64,000 nucleotides of DNA from Fragum whitleyi (taxonomy: Eukaryota; Mollusca; Bivalvia; Cardiida; Cardiidae), in the NCBI GenBank assembly GCA_948146395.1, contig OX411544.1:39973419-40037418 (forward strand). Reading direction: 5' to 3'. A model generated the notes under the pieces. The model saw only the letters and a list, made by a program, of their open reading frames with translations. It was not told the origin of the DNA and made no database searches. Below are positions 36,571 to 48,440 of this stretch, in pieces; position 1 is the first letter of the stretch; each line of letters starts with the position of its first letter. The translations under genes and the position numbers were made by a program.

Positions 36571-37390
36571 CAAAGTCCTAGATACGCATATGGTAATTGT
36601 GAGAGAAGCACCAGAAAAACATGATTGTGTCCACCAGTAGACGCGATTAATCTACAATAAATCTGTGATACTGTCGAAATCGACCTAAATCCCAATCTTA
36701 TGTAATTTAACAGGTTAATCTACAAATATTATTAAACAATATTTAATATCATTTTACAAAATCGTGAAAATCAACTCCCCACTGGTTTCTACCTTGTTGT
36801 TTCGTTTTGAACAAGGTGAAATTAACGAGGAAACCATTAACTTCAAGGGCCGAGTAAATAAATGCCTTTTGCAAAAATTACTAATTCATAAAACGGAAGA
36901 AAGATAAGCACGACGGTGAAATTTACAATGAGATTGAGTTATCTCCCCTATATATCAGGCCCCGTGCTGACTCGGAATGGGAGAGGAAGAACGACTCGAA
37001 TTGCAAAACTACTCATGTCGAACTTCCACTCACATTTTGAATAGCCATCCGATCAACCCTCGATAGTTAGTTTTATAATTACACGCAATCCAATTTATAT
37101 GAAATATACCTTCTCTCGTATATTTGCGTATATAAATGTTAGCAAATTTATCATCTAGTATTAATAATCCACCATTGACTATTTGTTGTAAAATATTATA
37201 TGTATACATGTGGTTTGATAGGCAATATTGCCTTTATTTCCTGAAATAAACATTATATATTAAATAGGCCCCCATATATTCAATAACCACTAAACCTTGA
37301 AGAAAAATACAATGTAACAATGACACGGGGATATATACACTAAATGTACTTTATAGGGATATTTCATATACCTGATTTTCAACACATAAA

Positions 37391-40300
37391 ATGGACTTTC
37401 TAACCTTATTCTTGATCGCTTGTCTGTTGGTAGCCTTGTCCTATGATGTCCATAGTTTTTGGCGGTATTATCTGGTACTTTACTTTTGTCAACATAGGAG
37501 AAAGACCCTGCCAAAGAAACTTCTTGATGAGAACGAATTTAAAGGTAAGGTTTTAAATTACATGTATATTAACTTTATGAATAGTCGAAAATTTTGCAAT
37601 TGTTTTGACAGCCGAGGTCAACTATTACAATAGAAAATAAGTTACACGATAATTAGGTTTATTACAAAGCAAAAAAGGAATACGTGAACGATTGAAAATA
37701 AGCAAAGTCAAGCGGAAATAGATTACCTCCCTTTAATTACACCCAAAACATGCTCATTCAATTCCATTCAAAATCATTTCAAAATCATTCACCTTGTCGA
37801 TTTCGCGGTGTTGTTAACTGTCTCGACTCGAAGTTTATTTAAAAATCAATCATTGAATATGTGACCATTCTCGCGAAAAAAATGAACCAAGCGTGACTTT
37901 CGAAAAGGGTTTTGAACTATATAGGTATGATTACGCATGTCGCCCATAGGGGTCCGAAATACCCCCCCCCCCCACACACACACACACACCACCACCATAT
38001 AGACTAATAATATAAACGTTTATATTATTAGTCTATATGGTGGTGGGGGTATTTCGGACCCCTATGATGCTGCCCGGGCCGTCAATGATAGAAATTTGCC
38101 CTATTAACCTACAGTAAAATCTCAGTCGTTCGTACGCCTGTGGTTCGTAGGTATGTGTTGGTTCGTATAGATTCTTTGGTCCCGATTTACTTCCTTCTTT
38201 ATCTTTGTAAGAAGGCTCCGAGTAATTCGCACGTCGGTGGTTCGTAGTTCGTAGCCCGTGCCAAGTCCCGAGAGTTTCAAAATAACACATATTCATATGT
38301 TTAATCCGTAGGTGTGAATTGTGCGATCAATAGTTGTCCAAGGTGTAACAATTGACTTTTACCTTGATTTTCACACCCGTTGATTGGTATTAATCGAAGT
38401 TATTGTTTTGCATCAATATTTCACAGGCATTGCTTGATTTGTAATTTTTGGCGGGTTTAATCGAATAAAGGATCAGTCAGTGACCTTAATTATATTTCAT
38501 ATTGTTTTCTCTTACTGATCATGCATAAATGAATTTGCAAATCTTCGTAAACTTAATTGTCTTCAACACAGATTCATCGAAATGCCGAGATTTCATCGTC
38601 AACTGAATGAGTACTCAAAGTGATTTGATCGAAAGGGAAATTACTCTGTTGTAGTTAAACATTGGCATGTAAATAATTGACGAAATAACTTGATTAAGGA
38701 TTTAAATATGGACTAAACGAAAGATGATCTTTGTTACAGTGAGATTTGTTGCATCTTGACTCTCTACAAAAGGGTCTCGTTAGAACTTGATTTAAAATAT
38801 ATTCCATAGGACCTTAGAATAAAGCCACAAATATAGGAAACCTTAAGACCATGTCCGATCTGAGCCATCAAAAAACTACCAACCGCTTGACATTGGTTGG
38901 TTCGTACTACGTTTAGTTCGTATAAATTGTCTCGGTCCCTTGAAATACTAACTACAGAGATTTTACTGTATTTGCTGAAATATAGATTGGCCAATCTTCT
39001 GTTATGTTATTGTTAAAATCCGGCCTTTAGTTGACCTCTGTTGTTCTCATTTTTTTAAGTGATAAGATTAAACTTCCTAGATAGTCTTTTTTGCATGTAT
39101 GTGACGTTTATAAGCAGAGTTACTATATATAGAAAATTAAATAATAAACAAATTTTATTGAAGCGTAACCAGAAGTTGCGGATCAAATTCTCCAATTACA
39201 GGAAGGTAGATAATTCTATTTTTTAAAAAATAAAGTATCATAGTCTAAGTTATATCCCTTTAATTTGAATACTGGTATCTTCATTCATACTTGTGTCCAG
39301 AAAAGAACATTTTTCGTTTAAAAAAATAAGAAGAAGAAAAATCAAGAATTGATATAAGATACATCTACTTAAAGAACCTATAAGACGCTTACAATTTGAA
39401 TTACGTTAAAGAAATCGCGATTTTTCTAGATTCATTTATTTTGATTGAGGTTGTTGATTATATCTTTTAAGTGATTTAAGGGCGGTTTTGAACGGTTTGA
39501 GTGAGTGTTTGGACTGAATGAAATGGAGGGTTAATTTTTCGGCAAAATTGGTATTCAAACTTCGAGTTGTATTTCGTTGTGCTGTCGGTTTCGCTGAGCT
39601 ATTTTCTACCGAATTGTATCAAACTACTGTTTCTGAAAATTGGCATTGGCGACGGGCATTGGTGTTTTATTACAACACGATAGCGTAAAACGTATACATG
39701 TATAGTAATATAATAAGAATAATAACATAGAAATTCATACGCAATAAAATTCGTAGGTTATGTGTTTTTTTGTATACACAGATGGCTCCGCCCATTTATG
39801 ACGTCGTACGTCATCTTTATCGGGAACATTGATGTTTTTGACGGCATATAACCCACAATGCAAAATGACGCGCATCGTTTTCTGTGAAATTCTTCCAAGG
39901 TCAATATCATTACTTATCTATTAATATAACACCCTGCAAAGTTTAAATTAACTATTTTACACCCAGAAAGTGGTTATTTACTTTATTTCAAAATTGTGAT
40001 TGTGTTATAAAGGATAATTTTTCATTTTTGCGTTGTTGTGTCCATTGATTAAAGTCTGGTGGGGGAGGGGGAGTTATGTGGAAAGAAAATCCGCCCTCGG
40101 ATTTTAGCTTGTATATATAAATCCGCCTCCATCAGACTAAATTCATAGACACATCAACACGAAAATGAATTTATTTAACAACTATACAAATATACTTGTG
40201 ATAACATCCTATATGACATTTTTCACATGGATATCACATGGATATTATTTTCAGAATAATGACAAAATGCAGTCAGTTTTAGTAATTGGCATTTTTGATA

Positions 40301-42821
40301 GAACATAGACGAAAACAAGACAAATAGAGGTTAAATATAATACGTACATAGTATATGTATGAAAAATATCTAACTCGGTTGTGGGAATTGATAATTGTCT
40401 CGACAGGGCCTCGACAATCATCAAAGCCCCCAAACTCGTTAATTTTTTTCTTTCATAAATAACATTAAGTAAATAATATATATTTATTTCATAAAGAAAC
40501 ACATCTTATTTCTCCAGTGATATGCCTCACCACAGATCTTGACGTCCAGGGCAACATGACGAAGGGACGAATATTACGAGAGTGTATGGCGGGCCAGTTA
40601 GAATTCAGAATCGAGAATTACCTATTTGACGCATTGAACAAATGCGGAGCTACTCTTAAAAACGAGGAATGCCACGTGACCTATATTCGTCCAATCCGAT
40701 TATTTGAGACATTTGTGATTAAAGCAAAGGTAATTAAAAAATACATTTAAGAGTTAATGAATCAAGATTTTTTAAAAGTGTATATTCAACCTATTACTAG
40801 ACGGTTCAAATTCAAAGAAGACGAATTTAAGTGGTTGACATTTTTAAAATCTTTTAATGCGGCGTCAGAAGTGACATTGTAAGGGATTAGTTTAACGAAA
40901 AGTTTGTACATTTGAGAAAGGGTTTCATGTTCGTTAAAAAGTAAGTTCGCTCGCGCAATGACCTTTGAACCAAAAACTTAATGAATGGAAAAACCAAAGG
41001 TCAAGGTCACACCTGATTGATGAAGTTTGAAGGGATAGACAGCAATACATCCGTATCCGTGATACAATGCTAGTAAAATCTTCAACTACAGTTAACAACA
41101 TCGTGAAATTGACACGGTGAATGATTTTGGAAGGATTAAGGAATGATTGAATGAGTGTGTGTAGTGAGTTTTGAGTGAATTCAATGGGAGGTAATCCATA
41201 TTGCAAATTTTGTTCAGGATGAACAAAATTAACGATATTTATTACCCCCCTTTAATAAAAAAAAGCATATAAGTTCCATACATAGTTTCCTATTTCTTCA
41301 AGAACCTATGAAGCGCTAACAATTTGAATTATGTCAGTGAAATCGCTATTTTTCTCTATCAAAATTTATTTTGAAAGACGTTGTTGATTCTTTATTTGAG
41401 CTTTTTTGAATGGTTATAAGTGAGTGTTTGGAATGAATAATTTGAACACTTAGTGAGCGATTTAGAATGGTTTTGATTGAGATGAATGTCAATTTCGCGA
41501 TGTTTTAAACTGTACACGTCTTTTAATTTTTACTATAACACTTCTTATGATATATCCAGTTTAGGTCCCAACATTATTTCAAAATGACATTCTATTAAAA
41601 GAATATTTCATTATTAAGATTATAGCAATATTGGGCTACAACACGTCGACTTTACAGCTACGGCGTTTAGATCGACGTGCGTCGATAAACATTTTAATGG
41701 TTTTTGAAGTAAAGCTATTTTTTTTTTATTAGTTAGAATGCTTGACACTTGCTAGATTAAAGCATGCCTACTTTTTAAACTCTAATCCTGCTGAACTATA
41801 ACAATTTCATTCCAAACAAAATGTTTGGTTTTGGATCCTTTCAACAAGCAGTTCTTATGTTTTTTTTAAACATTTTATCCAACAATTAAGCAGATTGCAT
41901 GCAGAGTAAACTGAAATCAGCCCTGTGTTCAGGATGTAAAAGCGTTTCGCGAGCGCTTTGAGATGATACCCCGCTTTGCACGTGCACAAACGTGCAAAGC
42001 GAGGTATCATTTCGAAAGCGCTTCTCTAACGTCTTTTCACCCTCAACGCAGGGCAGATTGAACGTCTTTGCAGGCTTATCTTAACATCCTTAATGTCTTC
42101 AAAAGTCCTATATACCGAAGCAAAACATGTATGTTTGAAAAAGCAGGGAAATTGTCAAATATTACAGTTAACAACATCGTAAAATTGACAAGGTCATTGA
42201 TTGAGGATTGATTTTTGAATGAAATTGAATGAGCGTGTGGAGCGAGTTTTGAGTGAACTTAAAGGGAGGTAATCCAATATTGCTAATTTTGTTCATCTTG
42301 AACAAAATTAGCGATATTATTTACCTCCCTTTGATGAAATATATGAAAAATTCTGTTTATGTGTCTTCGTGGACTAATTAGACAGTTTTTTATTCAAACC
42401 AGCCAATGAAATCGTCGAATAATTCGAGCGATTTTGATTAAATGTTGATCGCCTTGAACGATTTCGAACAAAACTTAGTATACATGTTAGTGTGCCAGCC
42501 AGGGAATCGAACCCACGCAGTCGAACTTCAATGGTTTTGAAGTCCGGTGCTCTAAATGATGTTGTTACATGTAGCTGTATTTATGAAGGAACGAATTACC
42601 TTTTACAGATGATTTACTGGGATGATGAGAACATTTATCTTCAACAAACCGTGGTGTTAAATAAGGACAAGAGTATTTGTGCTGAAATCCTAACACGACA
42701 AAAACTATCCACAAGTAACACCGAGGCAGTGTTCACAGAAATGAGAGAGAATTTTGAAAAACCCGTACTAGACATGGTAACAGCTGAAAAGGTTAAATGT
42801 GTGAAACAGTTCCTGATTTAA
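37391..42821 (+). CDS. THEM6-like protein, 3 exons, 192 aa
   Basis: Join 37391-37544, 40518-40729 and 42609-42821. Exon 1 ends AAAG|GTAAGG (phase 1). Exon 2 begins after TTATTTCTCCAG and ends GCAAAG|GTAATT (phase 0). Exon 3 begins after TTACCTTTTACAG and ends at TAA. Residues 1-32 form a hydrophobic N-terminal signal anchor (MDFLTLFLIACLLVAL). Residues 53-180 match the THEM6 (thioesterase superfamily member 6) hot-dog domain: CLTTDLDVQGNMTKGRILRE, then IRPIRLFETFVIKAK and IYWDDENIYLQQ, which correspond to the DLDxxxHMNNxxYLRE, RRSLRLFxxF and WDDxxFYLExxF blocks of the family. Length fits the family (about 200 residues). HMNN is NMTK here, so catalysis is doubtful; a membrane-anchored binding role is equally possible. 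Both introns are filled with repeats. Confidence 0.9.
37700..37824 (-). mobile_element. MITE-A fragment in THEM6 intron 1
   Basis: Begins at the second hairpin arm (ATTACCTCCCTTTAATTACA) and ends in the inverse end GGTGTTGTTAACTG. The other half is missing. Confidence 0.75.
37945..38066. repeat. Long perfect palindrome with a microsatellite in one arm
   Basis: Centre at 38017/38018 (TATAAAC|GTTTATA). From there both arms read TATTATTAGTCTATATGG, GGTGG and GTATTTCGGACCCC. The right arm is 49 bp; the left is longer by 24 bp through a run of C and a (CA)n tract at 37961-37990. Confidence 0.9.
39440..39540 (+). mobile_element. MITE-A remnant in THEM6 intron 1
   Basis: TTTTGAACGGTTTGAGTGAG and TGTTTGGACTGAATGAAATG are recognisable; there is no hairpin or end. 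The rest of intron 1 (38100-40160) shows no other repeat family from this window. Confidence 0.5.
40165..40500 (+). repeat. R3 repeat copy abutting the exon 2 acceptor
   Basis: AACTATACAAATATACTTGT to about TTTTTCTTTCATAAATAAC matches 17900-18215. It includes the hairpin around GATAATTGTCTCGACAGGGC. It lies within about 20-60 bp of the acceptor at 40517. Confidence 0.72.
41099..41512 (+). mobile_element. MITE-A copy in THEM6 intron 2
   Basis: CAGTTAACAACATCGTGAAA to ...CGATGTTTTAAACTG with TA on both sides. The hairpin at 41185-41253 is intact. It is of the CAAGAACCTATGA subfamily. Confidence 0.9.
41921..42053. mobile_element. 133-bp foldback with 3-bp duplication
   Basis: Ends CCCTGTGTT and, as complement of the right side, CCCTGCGTT. 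The arms fold over the full length (AAGCGC, GATGATACCCCGCTTTGCACG and near-inverses). The direct repeat CAG flanks both sides (41918-41920, 42054-42056). A 3-bp target duplication is typical of PIF/Harbinger-type elements. Confidence 0.7.
42165..42475 (+). mobile_element. MITE-A copy in THEM6 intron 2, right end missing
   Basis: Starts CAGTTAACAACATCGTAAAA after TA. The hairpin at 42262-42330 is intact. It is of the TGTCTTCGTGGAC subfamily. It is cut after GAACGATTTCGAAC, next to the SINE fragment. Confidence 0.83.
42482..42560 (-). mobile_element. SINE head fragment, 48 bp before THEM6 exon 3
   Basis: Matches the head of the SINE at 7670-7757 (CCAGGGAATCGAACCCACGC, TTTTGAAGTCCGGTGCTCTA) and stops there. 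The ORF reading into exon 3 from 42492 starts in this repeat and is not the gene's real start. Confidence 0.75.
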
Positions 42822-43101
42822 AGCTCATGAAAATAGGGAGTTACAAGTGTTTCACGCTGAGCCATCGATATTAATCAGAGTGCAATAGTGTCGTTAATCC
42901 ACAAATTAATCGTAACTACAGTTTACTCAAGTTATGTAACCAATGTATCGTCGTTCTCCGAAGATGACCTGTATAAATTTATAACATGCAATCAAGCCTG
43001 TATTGACCCGATAAAACCGGTCTGATAACATAACATGATATCAGGCAGTCTGTTTTTAGAAACAATTTGCTGAATTTTCTTGATTTTTAAGGGTCTATTA
43101 T

Positions 43102-43107
43102 AATAAA
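43102..43107 (+). promoter_or_regulatory. Candidate poly(A) signal for the THEM6-like gene
   Basis: AATAAA about 280 bp after the stop codon at 42821. No other evidence. Confidence 0.4.
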
Positions 43108-43239
43108 GCGCTGAAAAATGTTGCATGATGAATAGAAAAGCATGTAAGAATCTTTTAAAGATCAATGTAATGCAAAGTCTCGTCATGATAAATTTTTCCA
43201 ACCTCGACCAGATAACATTGATGATCTAAAAACACTTAC

Positions 43240-44555
43240 ATGATATTCTTTATATAGAATGACGAGACTCATTGAGTCAGTTCGGGTAAGTAAATATGGA
43301 GTTTGGCATCAATTCACGTTAAGGCGAATCTCGTTCGAATAGCCTCGATTTCGACTCTAGTGACGTCATTTTTATTTTTTAATCTCGATGTTCTGATCCT
43401 GGGTAAGGCCGGTGTTACTAGGGTTCTATAATGGCGTTGATTAGTAGTTCCTTACAGTTCGAATATATATTTAACCTCATATTTACTTTTGTTATGTGTC
43501 ATATATTTTTCAAAAGTTTTTTTTTTCACAATTATTGATACGATAAAGACGTCCCACGTGCAAGCCCGATCCTGTAACGGTGTGCTTTTATAATGTTTAC
43601 TTCCATCAGTAGAGAACTCCGTTTACACGGATGTCTTCTCTGTGCATGCGCATTTGAAATTATGATCTCGTCTTTCGCAATCTTCGGGCCGGTCATGTGA
43701 ACTTCCCCTTCACATGGGACGCGGTATCGAATCAAGTTAACCCGGTTCCAATTCGAACAACCTCGGATACGACACTAGTGACATTAATTTAATTTCAGAA
43801 GAGTCGAGGTTGAAAGGTTAGAATGACATAACTAATGTCGAAACCGATGTCGTTCTGATGGAAACCCGGTTAACTCGGGTCGAAGCCGAGTCCCATATGA
43901 ACTTAGCCATGAATTTTCTCTTAGAGACAAAGATTGAATGATTATCTCGGATGGACAACAGTTCAAGACTACATTTTAAAACATATCGTCGATATAGCTC
44001 GTGCGATTACCTCAATAAAAGGACAACTTTTACAAAACGACCATCATTAACAGTCCTTTCGTCGTAAGTAAGTGGACATAATTAAACGAAAAAGTCTTTC
44101 TTATAAAATATATGATGCTGGAACCGATTTGAATCGTTTCATGGTTTCGAACAGCACAGGGTTCGATAGAAACTATGCGGCAATTTATAAATGCTATCAA
44201 AAGATTCTGTCTTTATTATGAAATATTGTATTAAACGACCATTTTCATAAATGAGCACTTTTTGGTAGTCCCCTTAGTCTACGCTTATCACGAGTTTTAC
44301 TATATATATATACTCACGAGCAATAAAAACGCACCATCTGAATTTGTATATTTATTCAATGTACCAAAACTTCAGGCATGAATATTACCAATCTGAACAA
44401 ATTTGTTATGGACTATTTACTACACAATAATGTTAGAGTAAGCTCAGAAACGGTCGACGGTTTTGGACCATATGACTTCGGAAAAAAGTTAAAAATCGTT
44501 AATCTTATATCTGCAAAGTAGGTTTACCAAGCCTTTCTGTCGTTCGATTTTTGGT
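43240..44555. other. No gene recognised
   Basis: A 69-codon minus ORF (43201-42992) and a 67-codon minus ORF (43735-43532) have no domain. Repeated AATTCGAA(C/T)A-CCTCG words at about 43335 and 43755 suggest an old repeat pair. 44220-44300 weakly recalls MITE-D (AAACGACCATTTTC...CTTATCACGAGTTT). Confidence 0.4.
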
Positions 44556-44559
44556 TACA

Positions 44560-44791
44560 TAACCTCTAACCAATAAGACGCTAACTATTTCAATCATGTT
44601 AGTGAAATTGCGATATATTTCTAGCTATATTCATTTTTAATGTTGTTGTTAATCTTATCTATTTTAGTTATTTTGGCGTGTTTTTGAATGGTTTGATTCA
44701 GGGGTTTTTGAATGAATGAATGGAGCGCTGAGTGAGCGATTCAAAGTGGTTTTGATTGAGTTAAATGTAAATTTCAAGATGTAACTAACTG
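44560..44791 (+). mobile_element. MITE-A right half
   Basis: AACCTCTAACCAATAAGACG to ...GATGTAACTAACTG then TA. The left half with the hairpin is missing. A 26-nt A tract (about 44797-44821) follows. Confidence 0.75.
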
Positions 44792-44861
44792 TACTTCAAA
44801 AAAAAAAAAAAAAAAAAAAAATGTAGACAAATCCAAATTCAACGAATTTGCATTAGAAAAT

Positions 44862-44999
44862 CGTTAAATTTACATTTATCTCGATCAAACCATTCCAAAT
44901 CCAAACTCACGGAAAAAGATAGAATCAACAACGTCATTCAAAATAAACAAAGCTAGAAAAAAAACGCGATTTCACTGACACGATCTTGTTTACTGTAGA
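44862..44999 (-). mobile_element. MITE-A fragment, inverse
   Basis: Starts with the inside of the TIR (GTTAAATTTACATTTATCTC), runs to AACGCGATTTCACTGACA and jumps to the opposite end GATCTTGTTTACTG, so the hairpin-containing half has been lost by internal deletion. Confidence 0.7.
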
Positions 45000-45568
45000 T
45001 TAATTAAATGAGCGTTAAACTTAAAGATAGACTTAAAAATATCGAAGGGAATATTGGGGGAAATGGAGATATTGCTTGAAATAAACATTTTTTACTTTTT
45101 TCTCAATGTTTCCATTTTCTTTATTTTCAGTGTATAAAAGATTCGATTTGTGGGAAAGTGATAACATAAAAAAGGTCAAAGCTCTTATTTTTGTCTGAAA
45201 ACAACGTATTTTTCTTGTTAACAAATAAAAGATATTGTATTTTTAGAATAGGATTTTTACTCTATTGTCAGTTTGATTGTCATTAAGGTAGGTTTTCCTG
45301 GAGAACAGATCAAATTTTTGTGACCCATCACGCGAAAAGGGACCATCTGGGAAGAGGGCCTATTTAGACTGCGCGGAATGTGCAGATTAACCTGGGTCGA
45401 AACTTTTCGCACTTTACTATTTTTTTTAAATCTAGAAAAAAAAAAAATCTTCCCTTCTGTGAAAAAAGGTCTGAAATACGACCCCTGGTTGGCCTGTACT
45501 AGAACCAATGATAACAAGCACAGATTTTGATTCATATAGACAAAAACTCATTATCAAACGACACATTT

Positions 45569-48440
45569 TAGACTGGTCCAAATTAATAAAAAGTTGGATA
45601 TAACAGTTTTAATTGATTATGCCTTTTTTCTTCAGGAATCCTTGTCATCTGTCGGTGAAAACATTGTAGACAATGAAGAAATTGCTTGTACAGTTAACAA
45701 CATCGTGAAATTGACGAGATGAATGATTTTGGAATGATTTAGGAATAGAATTGAATGAGTGTGTGGAGCGAGTTTTGAGTGAAATTAATGGGAGGGAATT
45801 CTATATCGCAAATTTTGTTCAGGGTGAACAAAATTTGCGATATTATTTACCTCCCTTTAAGAAAATATATATACAAGTTGTATATATAGCTTCCTTTTCC
45901 TTCAAGAACCTATGAGACGCTAACTATTTGAATTATGTTAGAAAAATCGCGATTTTTCGCTATCTAAATTTATTTTGAATGACGTTTTTGATTTTATGTT
46001 TTCCAATGGGTTTGAGCGTTTTTCGAATGGTTTGAGTGAGTGATTGGAATGAGTGGATGGAGAGCTAAGTGAGCGATTTAGAATGGTTATGATTGATGTA
46101 AATGTCAATTTCACGATGTTATTAACTGTACCAAGCAATTTCTTCATTATTTATAATGTTTTCTTAATTTTACTTCTTCTGTGTCGTCATAAAGAGGAAT
46201 TGCACAGGAGCAGGTAAAAGCAACAAACTACAAGGATATAGACATTTTATCACCAATGTGACAAGCGGGTCTGTATATCTGTCTCGGGATGTCGCTATAT
46301 CACTTCAGAAAATTGAAAAAAGCTGAGCATTTTACACTTCAAGTAAATTGTTTTTGTCGGCTTCTCAGACAATAGATCGACTTCATATGCTTCACAAGTT
46401 CAAATAGTAAAAAGAGCCATTGTTTATTATAAGAGAATTCTTCCAGAACTTATGCAATGGTCCTTTAAGGTGCAGACGGTACTAGTAACTCTCTTGATCT
46501 TGCATTTGTGTTTTGATGAAACACCTTTATCTAGAAAATGCCGACGCCGTAGGTACATACGATTAATAATACGAAGAGCATTGTATAAACATGGAGCATT
46601 TAAAAAAAATACAAGTCAATAAAATGGGCATTATTCGTTCAAAGTACATTTAGAGTTACCTCTTTCCTTCATGCTATAGGCACATGTATTCTCTTTTGGC
46701 AGTGAGCATATATTCTGATTTTCATCAATGTTTTGTCCGACAACGACAACACCAAGAAGAAAATTTAATTCTTATCAAAATTAAAAAAAAAGTTGGATAT
46801 AACAGTTTTGATTTATTATTATTCTTTTTAAAATCTTTGTCATTTGTTGAAGAAAACATTGTAGACAATGAAGAAATTGCTTGTACCAAGCAATTTCTTC
46901 ATTATTTATAATGTTTTCTTAATTTTACTTCTTCTGTGACGTCATAAAGAGGAATTGGACTGGGATGGGTAAAAGCAACAAGCTACGGGAATATAGACAT
47001 TTTATCAACAATGTGACAAGCGGGTCTGTATATCTGTCTCGGGATGTCGCTATATCACTTCAGAAAATTGAAAAAAGCTGAGTATTTTACACTTCAAGTA
47101 AATTGTTTTTGTCGGCTTCTCAGACAATAGATCGACTTCATATGCTTCATATAAGTTCAAATGGTAAAAGGAGTCATTGCTTTAAACGAAATTCGTTCCA
47201 ACATTCATCACAATGAGCCTTGAGGGTCCATACGGTAGCTCTCTTGATGTTGCAGTTGTGTTTTTATTAAACACCTTTATCTAGAAAATACCGACGCCGT
47301 CAGTACATACTAGTAATAATACAAAGAGCATTGTATTTATATGGAGCATTTAAAAAAATCTAAGTTAATAAAAGGGGCATAATATTTAGAGTTACCTCTT
47401 TCCCCCATACCTTAGGCACATGTATTCTCTTTTGGCAGTGAACATATATTCTGATTTTCATCCATGTTTTTGTCCGACAACGACTACGACAACAAGAGCA
47501 GTATTTACGCTCGGTTGTTGGGAGCTGGACTTGGAATACAAATTCTAAGTCGCAAAATAAACATAATTCCCACAAGAACCCGTTATCAAAGGAAAACTTT
47601 TAGACTAATCCAAATTCAAAAAAGTTGAATATAACAGTTTTAATTTATTTTTTTTTCTTTTTTAATATATTTGTAATTTGTTGAAGAAAACATTGTGGAC
47701 AATGAAGAAATTGCTTGTAACAAGCAATTTCTTCATTATTTATAATATTTTTTCTGTTTCGTCATAAAGAGGAATTGAACAAGAATGGGTTTAAGCAACA
47801 AAATACAGGAATATAGACATTTTATCATCAATGTGACAAGCGGGTCTGTATATCTGTCTCGGGATGTCGCTATATCACTTCAGAAAATTGAAAAAGAGCT
47901 GAGTATTTTACACTTCAAGTAAATTGTTTTTGTCGGCTTCTCAGACAATAGATCGACTTCATATGCTTCATAAAAGTTCAAATGATAAAAAGAGTCATTG
48001 CTTTAAACGAAATTTGTTTCAACATTCATCACAATGAGCCTTTAAGGTGCAGACGGTTGCTCTCTTGATGTTGCAGCTGTGTTATTATTAAACACCTTTT
48101 ATCTAGAAAATGCCGACACCATCAATGCATACTAACAATAATACAAAGAGCATTGTATAAACATGGAGCATATAGAAAATCTTAGTCAATTAAATGGGCA
48201 TAATTCGTTCAAAGTGCATTTAGAGTTACCTCTTTCCAATATGCTATAGGCACATGAATGTTCTTTTGGTAGTGAACATACATTCTAAGTTACATCGATG
48301 TTTTTGTACGACAACGACTACGACAACAAGAGCAGTTTATACGCTCGGTTATTGGGTAATGGACAGGGAATACAAATATTAAGTCGCAAAATGGGCATAA
48401 TTCCCACAAGGATGCATCAAGAGTTACCTCCTCCCCCAAT
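45569..48440 (+). repeat. Three tandem units of ~0.75-0.82 kb
   Basis: Landmarks recurring in order are AAAAGTTGGATATAACAG (45590, 46787, 47622), a GAAGAAATTGCTT hairpin, GACAAGCGGGTCTGTATATC (46260, 47010, 47835), CTCAGACAATAGATCGACTT, TCTAGAAAATGCCGACGCCG, and TTTTGTCCGACAACGAC (46730, 47468, 48300). The first unit is interrupted by a MITE-A. The last continues into the ORF at 48298-48612. Each copy has TTCTCTTTTGGCAG just before the last landmark, a good splice-acceptor-like sequence. Confidence 0.85.
45691..46128 (+). mobile_element. MITE-A inserted in the first tandem unit
   Basis: 438 bp with ends CAGTTAACAACATCGTGAAA and ...GATGTTATTAACTG. TA is at 45689-45690 and 46129-46130. The second unit shows the uninterrupted site ATTGCTTGTACCAAGCAATT (46881-46900), and the third has TAAC in its place, so the exact insertion point and 2-bp TA duplication are directly visible. 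Confidence 0.95.

Noticed and set aside
42492..42608. N-terminal extension of THEM6 exon 3 (MPARESNP...)
   Set aside because: It starts in a SINE fragment. A good acceptor (TTACCTTTTACAG) at 42608 and phase agreement with exon 2 place the exon start at 42609.
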